64,000 nt of DNA, taken from contig JAFZYY010000024.1 of the NCBI GenBank assembly GCA_017616015.1, positions 62,001 to 126,000 of the forward strand, in the 5' to 3' direction. Position numbers and translations under genes: made by a program. This stretch comes from Alphaproteobacteria bacterium. Its GTDB lineage: Bacteria; Pseudomonadota; Alphaproteobacteria; CAAGCB01; CAG-977. Below are positions 54,206-61,369 of the stretch, piece by piece; within the stretch, counting starts at the first letter, position 1, and every line of letters begins with the position of its first letter. The notes under the pieces are model-generated. The model was given only the letters and a program-made list of their open reading frames with translations. It searched no databases and was not told the DNA's origin.

Positions 54206-54544
54206 ATGGAATGGAAACTCCGGTTGAAGCTTGATTTTGAACGGGACTGCGCTTTAATCGTTATGAATGAAGCGCAAAAGCATTTTTCGTTTTCTCCGTC
54301 CGAACTGATGACGCGCCGTCTGGCCGTGCACGAAGCGGTGACGAACGCTTTGAAATACGGCGGCGAAGCGGCTTTAACCGCTGTCGGAAACGGAAATAAG
54401 ATGCGGGTGGAAATCCGTCAGAAAAATAAAATTGTTTTTCCTGCAGATCCGTCGTCTTTCAGGGGAACGGCTTTGATTCGACGTTATGCCCGGGAAACGG
54501 AAATATCGGACGACGGACGGACGTTAATTCTGCGCTTTTATTAA
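54206..54544 (+). CDS. Small HATPase-type ATP-binding protein
   Basis: A 112-residue protein with the GHKL/HATPase_c_2 N-box HEAVTNALKYGGEA and a short FRGTALIRRYA part corresponding to the G-box region. It resembles the anti-sigma/serine-kinase fold (RsbW/SpoIIAB), shorter than usual, with no sigma factor or anti-anti-sigma gene adjacent. I chose the ATG at 54206 with AAAGG upstream. Function is unproven. Confidence 0.7.
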   Translation: MEWKLRLKLDFERDCALIVMNEAQKHFSFSPSELMTRRLAVHEAVTNALKYGGEAALTAVGNGNKMRVEIRQKNKIVFPADPSSFRGTALIRRYARETEISDDGRTLILRFY

Positions 54545-54579
54545 AATTTTTTTAGAGTTTGTCTGATAAAATCATTCCT

Positions 54580-55299
54580 ATGAATCAGATAAAGCACCCT
54601 CTTAAAGCGTTTTGCACGACAAAGCCGATGCCGTGCGATTATTTCCCCGATCGTTTGGAATCCAAAACGGCGGCGGATTTAAACGGGCCGGCGGCGCAAA
54701 CGTGGGCGAATGTTCTTTCGCGCGCGGGGTTCAGGCGATCGCACGGTCTGTGTTATATTCCGTCCTGTCCTGTCTGCCGCGCATGCGTTTCCGTGCGAGT
54801 TCGCGTTCAGGACTTTATTCCTTCCAAAACAATGAAAAAAGTTTTGCGACGCAATCAGACCGCGCATTTGTCCGTTGTGCCGAACGTGGCGACGGCGGAA
54901 CAGTATGAACTGTTTAAAGCTTATCTGTCGGCGCGTCACGCGGGCGGAGAAATGGAAAAAATGCAATACGAGGAATATCGCGCGATGGTCGAAGAATCGC
55001 CGATCGAAACGGATTTGCTTGAGCTGCGGGAAGAGGGAAGATTAATCGCCGTCATGTTGGTTGATTCTTTTGATGACGGCTTTTCGGCGGTTTACAGCTT
55101 CTTTGAGCCGTCTTTAAAGAAGAGAAGTCTCGGCACATTTATGATTCTGGAAATCATTCGGCAGGCAAAAGAAGCTCATAAGCCGTATGTCTATCTGGGT
55201 TACTTGATTAAAGGGCTGTCCAATATGGCGTATAAGGAACGGTTTGCGCCGTTGGAATATTATCGGGCGGGCGAATGGATCGGTTTACTCGCCGATTAA
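54580..55299 (+). CDS. Aspartate/glutamate leucyltransferase (Bpt-type)
   Basis: A 239-residue aminoacyl-tRNA-protein transferase of the ATE1/Bpt family, which adds leucine (Bpt) or arginine to N-terminal acidic residues for the N-degron pathway. Marks are a CxxC-like IPSCPVCRACVSVRV, and the C-terminal GYLIKGLSNMAYKERFAPLEYY. The start is uncertain: ATG at 54580 or TTG at 54559, both with weak ribosome-binding sites. It is convergent with yjbQ, overlapping by 15 bases. Confidence 0.88.
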   Translation: MNQIKHPLKAFCTTKPMPCDYFPDRLESKTAADLNGPAAQTWANVLSRAGFRRSHGLCYIPSCPVCRACVSVRVRVQDFIPSKTMKKVLRRNQTAHLSVVPNVATAEQYELFKAYLSARHAGGEMEKMQYEEYRAMVEESPIETDLLELREEGRLIAVMLVDSFDDGFSAVYSFFEPSLKKRSLGTFMILEIIRQAKEAHKPYVYLGYLIKGLSNMAYKERFAPLEYYRAGEWIGLLAD

Positions 55300-55704
55300 A
55301 TGCAGAACGATGTGCCGGATATGCGCCTGATCGCGGTGTTCGCACAAATAAACCGCCTGCCAGGTTCCCAAAGCCGTTCTTCCGTTCGTAACGGGAATGT
55401 TCAGGCTGACGTTCGTCAACGCCGTCCGGATATGCGCGGGCATGTCGTCTTTGCCTTCGTAGGTGTGGACGTAAAGGGAATTGTCCTGCGGAACGGCGCG
55501 GTCGAAGAACCGGCGCAAATCGGATAAAACGTCGGGGTCGGCGTTTTCCTGAATGATCAGACTGGCGGAAGTGTGTTTGATAAAAACGGTCAGCAACCCC
55601 GTCTGAATACCGGAGTTATGCACGCACCGCTCTATCGCGGGAGTGATATTGGTAAATCCCGCCGGCGTGGATTGAACGTCAAGAGTGAACTGAGCCTGCT
55701 TCAT
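55285..55704 (-). CDS. YjbQ family (UPF0047) protein
   Basis: A 139-residue protein of the YjbQ/UPF0047 family, reported to have thiamin-phosphate synthase-like secondary activity in E. coli. Marks are HTSASLIIQENADPDVLSDL and the LGTWQAVYLCEHR segment. It overlaps the 124-residue hypothetical gene upstream by 4 bases (ATGA), and its 3' end overlaps the Bpt gene on the other strand. Confidence 0.88.
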   Translation of the reverse strand: MKQAQFTLDVQSTPAGFTNITPAIERCVHNSGIQTGLLTVFIKHTSASLIIQENADPDVLSDLRRFFDRAVPQDNSLYVHTYEGKDDMPAHIRTALTNVSLNIPVTNGRTALGTWQAVYLCEHRDQAHIRHIVLHLIGE

Positions 55705-56075
55705 TTATATAAATTTCTTTCGTCGATTTGTTTGGCTTCCTCTTCTTTCAGCAGAGGTTTGACGCCGGCTTCGTCAATCGGCAGGTTTTTGACGTGTTTG
55801 CAGGACGCCATGTATTCGCGTTTTACCTGATAATCTTTTGTTTCGGCGATCAGGACTTGTTTGGCTTTTGACAGAAAAGGACGGACATCGGGGTGGATAA
55901 AGTCCAGCAAAACGGACGATTGCGGCGTTCTGTACAGCAAAGCGTGCTCGCCGCCGTCATAAATTAAAACGGGCGAGCTCGGTTCATCTTCTCTGGCGTG
56001 CATGGAAATCATCAATTCGTCGTATTTGTTCAGATGGACTTCGTAAAAAGATTCTTGTTCCGGTTTTTTGGCCAC
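55701..56075 (-). CDS. Hypothetical protein coupled to yjbQ
   Basis: A 124-residue mixed alpha/beta protein that I do not recognise. It has no signal peptide or membrane segment. The N-terminal half is VHLNKYDELMISMHAREDEP and PVLIYDGGEHALL; the C-terminal part is charged and helical with LLKEEEAKQIDE. Translational coupling to yjbQ suggests a shared task, but no function is supported. AAAGGA is seen near its start. Confidence 0.7.
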   Translation of the reverse strand: MAKKPEQESFYEVHLNKYDELMISMHAREDEPSSPVLIYDGGEHALLYRTPQSSVLLDFIHPDVRPFLSKAKQVLIAETKDYQVKREYMASCKHVKNLPIDEAGVKPLLKEEEAKQIDERNLYK

Positions 56076-56214
56076 GATTATTGTCCTTTCAGGGATTAAC
56101 TGAAAGTCAGTATAGCTTTTTCGAATTTTTCCCGCAAGTCAACTTCGGTCTTTCATTCCTGATTTGGCATGATATTATGAAGGCAGGAATTTTATTTTTT
56201 CAGGAGGTTGATCC

Positions 56215-56769
56215 ATGCACCCATGGCATGACGTTGAGCTGATCGGCAAAGTCCCGCAATTCGTTCCGGCGGTGATTGAAGTCCCCAAGGGATCAAAGTA
56301 TAAATACGAGCTGGATAAACCCAGCGGTCTGATTCGCGTCGATCGAGTGCTTTATTCCAGTGTTCACTATCCCGCGAATTACGGTTTGATTCCCCGCACA
56401 TACTGCGAAGATCACGATCCGTTGGATATTCTGGTGCTGGGACAGGAAGCCGTTTTTCCGCTGACGATTATGGTGGCGCGTCCGATTGGCGTGATGAAGA
56501 TGGTCGATCAGGGCGAAGCGGACGATAAAATTATCGCCGTTCATGCCGACGATCCGGAATACGCGCACTATTCTTCGATTGACGAACTGCCGCCGCACCG
56601 CATGATCGAAGTGCAGCGCTTTTTTGAAGACTATAAAAAACTGGAAAACAAAAAAGTCGTCGTCGAAGGCTTTTTAAATCAGCACGAAGCTTTTAACGTG
56701 ATTATGAAAGCTGTTGCCGAATACGAAAGAATAAAAACGTCTTTGCCCGGCTATAAGGTGAAAGTCTAG
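56215..56769 (+). CDS. ppa: Inorganic pyrophosphatase
   Basis: Family I soluble pyrophosphatase, 184 residues. Marks are the substrate-binding [37 protein letters not shown] with the metal-binding aspartates, and [13 protein letters not shown]. The ribosome-binding site AGGAGG is strong. Followed by a bidirectional terminator. Confidence 0.97.
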   Translation: MHPWHDVELIGKVPQFVPAVIEVPKGSKYKYELDKPSGLIRVDRVLYSSVHYPANYGLIPRTYCEDHDPLDILVLGQEAVFPLTIMVARPIGVMKMVDQGEADDKIIAVHADDPEYAHYSSIDELPPHRMIEVQRFFEDYKKLENKKVVVEGFLNQHEAFNVIMKAVAEYERIKTSLPGYKVKV

Positions 56770-56785
56770 AATTCTGACAGTCATA

Positions 56786-56822
56786 AAAATACTGCCGGAG
56801 CAAAACGTCGGCAGTATTTTTT
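56786..56822. terminator. Bidirectional terminator after ppa
   Basis: AAAATACTGCCG / CGGCAGTATTTTTT with an 11-base loop, between convergent ppa and the TSCPD gene. Confidence 0.85.
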
Positions 56823-56825
56823 ATG

Positions 56826-57101
56826 CTAAATCTTTAAAGCGGGCTTCTTTTCGTTTTCCAACGCCTGCGTGATTGCTATGGAAAGCTGATCCGCGCAGGA
56901 AGTGCCTTTTCCGGCGCAGTCCGTTCCTTTTAATATTTCAACTGTTTTGACCGCGTCCGCGCCTTCCAGCAAACGGCCGATCGCCGCCAGATTGCCGGGA
57001 CAGCCGCCCATAACGCGGACATTGTGCAGTTTGCCGTCTTCAATGTCGAACGTCATTAAACGGGAGCAAACGCCGCGGGGGGTATAAGTATAATTTGTCA
57101 T
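56826..57101 (-). CDS. TSCPD-domain protein
   Basis: A 91-residue protein of the TSCPD-domain family (TIGR03905-like), related to a C-terminal domain of some class II ribonucleotide reductases. Marks are TYTPRGVCSRLMTFD, VMGGCPGNLAAIGRLLEG and GTSCADQLSIAI, with four conserved cysteines suggesting metal binding. Stand-alone function is unknown. The true start is 57101; the longer frame upstream merely reads through tRNA-His. Confidence 0.85.
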   Translation of the reverse strand: MTNYTYTPRGVCSRLMTFDIEDGKLHNVRVMGGCPGNLAAIGRLLEGADAVKTVEILKGTDCAGKGTSCADQLSIAITQALENEKKPALKI

Positions 57102-57115
57102 TGTTTCTTTCCTAT

Positions 57116-57139
57116 AAAAAAAGCCCCGCGCGGGGCTTA
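57116..57139 (-). terminator. Terminator of tRNA-His
   Basis: On the minus strand AAGCCCCGCG / CGCGGGGCTT is followed by seven T, directly downstream of tRNA-His. Confidence 0.75.
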
Positions 57140-57147
57140 AATTCAAA

Positions 57148-57225
57148 TGGGGCGAAAGATGAGATTCGAACTCACGACATCCGGAACCACAATCCGGCGC
57201 TCTAACCAACTGAGCTACTTTCGCC
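57148..57225 (-). tRNA. tRNA-His (GTG)
   Basis: A cloverleaf on the minus strand with acceptor GGCGAAAG / CTTTCGCC, including the extra G-1 opposite C73 that marks tRNA-His, D-arm AGCTCAGTTGGTTAGAGC, anticodon GTG (GGATTGTGGTTCC), T-arm GAGTTCGAATCTC, and an encoded CCA end. It is the only tRNA I find in the window. Confidence 0.97.
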
Positions 57226-57253
57226 GCCGTAACGTCTTATCTACTGTTTTTAA

Positions 57254-57685
<432 letters not shown>

Positions 57686-57706
57686 TTTTAAAAAAGGAAT
57701 AAAAAA

Positions 57707-59125
57707 GTGAAGGATATTAAAGACGCAGAAGGTTTATTACAGTTCATAGCCGAAGAATCAATCACTTACGTTGATTTTCGTTTTACGGATTATAAAGGGA
57801 AGTGGCATCACGTCAGCTATCACCAATCCGTACTCGACGAAGATTTTCTGGAGGACGGATTGCTGTTCGACGGTTCTTCTATGCCCGGGTGGTGCATCAT
57901 CAATGAATCCGATATGCTTTTGAAACCGGATTATACCACAACGGGAATAGATCCTTTTGCGGCTCAGAAAACGGCGTTTGTCATCTGCGATATTCTGGAT
58001 CCCATTACGGGACAGGCGTATCCCCGCGATCCGCGCTCCACGGCGAAAAAGGCGGAAGCTTATCTGGCTTCAACCGGCGTGGCGGATGCTGTTTATGTCG
58101 GGGCGGAAGCGGAATTTTTTGTTTTTGACGATGTAAAAACGTGCGTTTCGCCCGAAAAAATATCCATTGAAATCAATTCAATCGAATCCGACAGCATGGC
58201 GGACAAGGACATTGTCGGCGGTAACACCGGTCACCGTCCGGGAGTCAAAGGCGGTTATTTCCCGTTGCCTCCGATTGATTCGGCAAACGATCTGCGCGCG
58301 GAAATGCTGACGGTGATGGCGCAGCTTGGACTGCCGGTCGATAAGCACCATCACGAAGTCGCCGCGTCTCAGCAGGAGCTTGGTTTCGCGTTCGACAGAA
58401 TGATTAAAACGGCCGACAATTTGCAATTATACAAATACGTCGTCCGCAACGTCGCCGACCAATACGGCAAGACGGCAACCTTTATGCCGAAACCCGTCAT
58501 GGGTGATAACGGTTCGGGCATGCACACGCACATGTCGTTCTGGAAAGGCGACAAACCTTTGTTCGCCGGAACGGGCTATGCCGATCTGTCCGACAAGGCG
58601 CTTTACTTCATCGGCGGCATTATCAAACACGCCCATGCGGTTAACGCGTTCACCAACCCGACGACCAACAGCTACAAGCGTCTGGTTCCCGGTTTTGAAG
58701 CGCCCGTATTGCTGGCGTATTCGGCGCGCAACCGCTCGGCCGCCTGCCGGATTCCGTACGGTTCCGGTCCGAAAGCCAAGCGTGTGGAAATCCGTTTTCC
58801 CGATCCGACCGCTAATCCGTATCTGTGCTTTGCCGCTTTGATGATGGCGGGGCTGGACGGCATTGAAAACAAGATCAATCCGGGCGAACCGATGGACAAA
58901 AACCTGTACGATCTGCCGCCGGAGGAACTGAAAGACGTTCCGTCCGTCGCGATTGATTTGCGGCAGGCTCTGGACGCTCTGGACGCCGACCGCGCTTTCC
59001 TGAAAAAAGGCGACGTGTTCACCGACGAGCTGATCGATTCGTATCTGGAAATTAAGCGTGCGGAGCTTAAAGAATTCGACAGGACTCCGCATCCGCTTGA
59101 ATACAAAATGTACTATTCGCTTTAA
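57707..59125 (+). CDS. glnA: Glutamine synthetase type I
   Basis: GSI of 472 residues, making glutamine from glutamate and ammonia as a dodecamer. Marks are [12 protein letters not shown]-like substrate segments, [15 protein letters not shown], and the adenylylation site Y401 in NLYDLPPEE, so it is the beta type controlled by GlnE. The start is a GTG behind AAGGAATAAAAAA. It is followed one base later by the M48 gene. Confidence 0.97.
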   Translation: MKDIKDAEGLLQFIAEESITYVDFRFTDYKGKWHHVSYHQSVLDEDFLEDGLLFDGSSMPGWCIINESDMLLKPDYTTTGIDPFAAQKTAFVICDILDPITGQAYPRDPRSTAKKAEAYLASTGVADAVYVGAEAEFFVFDDVKTCVSPEKISIEINSIESDSMADKDIVGGNTGHRPGVKGGYFPLPPIDSANDLRAEMLTVMAQLGLPVDKHHHEVAASQQELGFAFDRMIKTADNLQLYKYVVRNVADQYGKTATFMPKPVMGDNGSGMHTHMSFWKGDKPLFAGTGYADLSDKALYFIGGIIKHAHAVNAFTNPTTNSYKRLVPGFEAPVLLAYSARNRSAACRIPYGSGPKAKRVEIRFPDPTANPYLCFAALMMAGLDGIENKINPGEPMDKNLYDLPPEELKDVPSVAIDLRQALDALDADRAFLKKGDVFTDELIDSYLEIKRAELKEFDRTPHPLEYKMYYSL

Positions 59126-59126
59126 T

Positions 59127-60479
59127 ATGATGCGCCGCGCCGTTCTGATACTAGGGATTGTTTTCTGGCTCTGTATCGGAGCGGCGCGCGCCGAATCGCT
59201 TTCTTTGGTGCGTGACGAGGAGATCGAACGCGCCATTTCTTTTTATCTGACGCCGCTGTTTGAACAGGCCGGATTGGATCCGAAAGCAATGGAAATCCAT
59301 CTGGTCAAAGACGATACGATTAACGCATTCGCGGCCAAAGGGTTGCATGTTTTCATTCATACGGGACTGATTTTAAAAGCGGACAACGCGCAGGAAATCA
59401 TTGCCGTTTTAGCCCATGAAACGGGGCATATCTCGGGCGGGCATATCGTCCGATTGTATGAAAATATGCGAATCGCTCAGCGCAATATGCTTCTGTCGAT
59501 GATTTTAGGCGCAGTTGCGGCGGCGGCGGGCGGCGGAGCCGATGTGGCCGTCGGAGCCGTGCTAGGCGGTGCCAATACGATGCAGAGCGCGTTTGCCGCT
59601 TACCGTCGGACGGAAGAAAACGCCGCCGATCAGACTGCCGTTTCTTTGTTACAAAAAACGGGGCATGATCTGTCCGGTCTGGAAACGATTATGCGCAAAC
59701 TGAAGGCGCAGGAAAGCTATCAGGCGACGGACGATTTTGTGCTGTGGCGTTCGCACCCCGCGGCAAAAGAACGCTTGGACATCATCTTAAATCAGCAAAA
59801 GACGAAATTTTCCCCCGATCAAAAAAGAATGAAAAAGGAAAACGCTTTGTTTGATCGGATTAAGGCAAAATTGACGGGATTTTTATATCCGACCAAAAAA
59901 ACTCTGGAGCGTTATCCCAAAACGGATACCGGCTTGCCGGCTCGTTATGCCCGCGCGATTGCCGCGTATAAAGACGGTTTGTTTAAAGACGCTCTGGTGC
60001 AAGCGGACTCTTTGATTTTCGATTATCCCGACGATCCGTATTTTTACGAGCTGAAAGGACAGATTCTGTTTGAAACCGGTAAAGCGGCGCAAGCTGTCGA
60101 ACCGTATCAAAAAGCCGTTTCTTTGTTGCCGGATTCCGCTTTATTACGGCTGGGATTGATTCAGGCGCAAATCGAAAAGGACGATGCCGACGCTTTGATC
60201 GAGGCCGAGAAAAGCCTGTCTCTTTTCACAAACATGAGTCATGAAATTCCGCTGATTTGGCGATTGCAGGCCGTAGTATACGGCCGCACGGGGCGGCAGG
60301 GGCTGGCTTCGTATGCGTTGGCGGAATACAATCTGGCTTTGGGGAATAAAAAACAGGCGGAAAGCTTTGCCAGACGCGCAGCGGAAACGTTGCCAGAAGG
60401 AATGCCGGCGCAGTTAAGAGCGCAGGATATACTCCACAGCCTTCAGGATAAAAAATCGAAAAATAATCCGAAAAGATAA
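59127..60479 (+). CDS. M48 metalloprotease with TPR region (BepA-like)
   Basis: A 450-residue periplasmic protein with a signal peptide (MMRRAVLILGIVFWLCIGAARA), an M48 zinc domain (HETGH at 97-101, VLAHETGHISGGH; distal glutamate in RRTEENAADQ) and a C-terminal TPR region of about 150 residues. This is the layout of BepA (YfgC), an outer-membrane protein assembly and quality-control protease. It could help the autotransporter and LPS assembly, which is inference. Confidence 0.9.
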   Translation: MMRRAVLILGIVFWLCIGAARAESLSLVRDEEIERAISFYLTPLFEQAGLDPKAMEIHLVKDDTINAFAAKGLHVFIHTGLILKADNAQEIIAVLAHETGHISGGHIVRLYENMRIAQRNMLLSMILGAVAAAAGGGADVAVGAVLGGANTMQSAFAAYRRTEENAADQTAVSLLQKTGHDLSGLETIMRKLKAQESYQATDDFVLWRSHPAAKERLDIILNQQKTKFSPDQKRMKKENALFDRIKAKLTGFLYPTKKTLERYPKTDTGLPARYARAIAAYKDGLFKDALVQADSLIFDYPDDPYFYELKGQILFETGKAAQAVEPYQKAVSLLPDSALLRLGLIQAQIEKDDADALIEAEKSLSLFTNMSHEIPLIWRLQAVVYGRTGRQGLASYALAEYNLALGNKKQAESFARRAAETLPEGMPAQLRAQDILHSLQDKKSKNNPKR

Positions 60480-60550
60480 TTGTTTTAAAAAAACTGTTTT
60501 TAGTGTATTATCCTTAACTTAGAGTTTCTATAAGAGAGGGTAAAACTGTT

Positions 60551-61297
60551 ATGTTACGTAAAACGTTAGTATTGTTGGCATTAGTTGCCGCTGTTATTCC
60601 GGCTTCGGCTCAGGCTAAATTTCTTCAGTTTGGTATGAATGAGGAAGAAGTGAAGGCGGTTGTTAAGGATTATCTGCTGAAGAATCCTGAAATCGTTAAA
60701 GAAGCGATGGATAATTATGCCGCTAAAGAAGCGGAAATGAAAAAGCAGGCGGCCATTGCCAAATTAAAAACGCATCGCGCGGCTTTGGAACGCGATCCGA
60801 AGACTCCTGTTCTGGGAAATCCGGACGGCGACATCACGATTGTTGAATTTTTTGATTATAACTGCGGTTATTGCAAGCTGATGTTCCCGAAGGTGTGGGA
60901 GTATGTTCAGAACGACGGCAATATTCGTTGGGTGCTGAAAGATATGCCGTCTTTGGGCGAAACCTCGACATCTGCCGCTAAAGCCGGTTTGGCCGCTGAA
61001 AAGCAGGGCAAGTATTTCGAAATGCATCAGGCGATGATTACGCATAAGGGATCTCTGACGGAAGAAGACATCGTTGCTTATGCCAAACAAGTCGGCCTGG
61101 ATATGAAGAAATTTGAAGCTGACCGCAAAGATAAAGCTTTGGACGGCATTCTCAGAGCTAACAGAACTCTGGCCGGCAAGTTTGAATTTTTCGGCATTCC
61201 CGATTTCATCATCGGCGACTTCATTTCTCACGGCGCTATGATGGGCGACGAATTGGATACCAACGTCACCGCCATTCGTGAAAAAGCCGCGAAATAA
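60551..61297 (+). CDS. DsbA-family periplasmic thiol oxidoreductase
   Basis: A 248-residue secreted thioredoxin-fold protein with a signal peptide ending ASAQA and an N-terminal helical segment, then the active site C105-G-Y-C108 in FDYNCGYCK. The cis-Pro lies in EFFGIPDFI, with the preceding residues as in DsbA/Com1-like proteins. It may oxidise or isomerise disulfides; the closely spaced cysteine pairs in the autotransporter are plausible substrates. Followed by a strong terminator. Confidence 0.92.
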   Translation: MLRKTLVLLALVAAVIPASAQAKFLQFGMNEEEVKAVVKDYLLKNPEIVKEAMDNYAAKEAEMKKQAAIAKLKTHRAALERDPKTPVLGNPDGDITIVEFFDYNCGYCKLMFPKVWEYVQNDGNIRWVLKDMPSLGETSTSAAKAGLAAEKQGKYFEMHQAMITHKGSLTEEDIVAYAKQVGLDMKKFEADRKDKALDGILRANRTLAGKFEFFGIPDFIIGDFISHGAMMGDELDTNVTAIREKAAK

Positions 61298-61316
61298 ACA
61301 GAATAATTAAAAAGAC

Positions 61317-61348
61317 AAAAAAACGCCGGATTTTTCCGGCGTTTTTTT
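61317..61348. terminator. Bidirectional terminator, DsbA / AsmA-like
   Basis: AAAAAAACGCCGGA / TCCGGCGTTTTTTT with T runs on both strands. Confidence 0.85.
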
Positions 61349-61369
61349 ATGCGTCCGTTTTATGAATTT

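Noticed and set aside
57102-57209. Upstream extension of the TSCPD gene reading MVRAPDCGSGCREFESHLSPH
   Set aside because: This is the well-known spurious translation across a tRNA gene; the true start is 57101.
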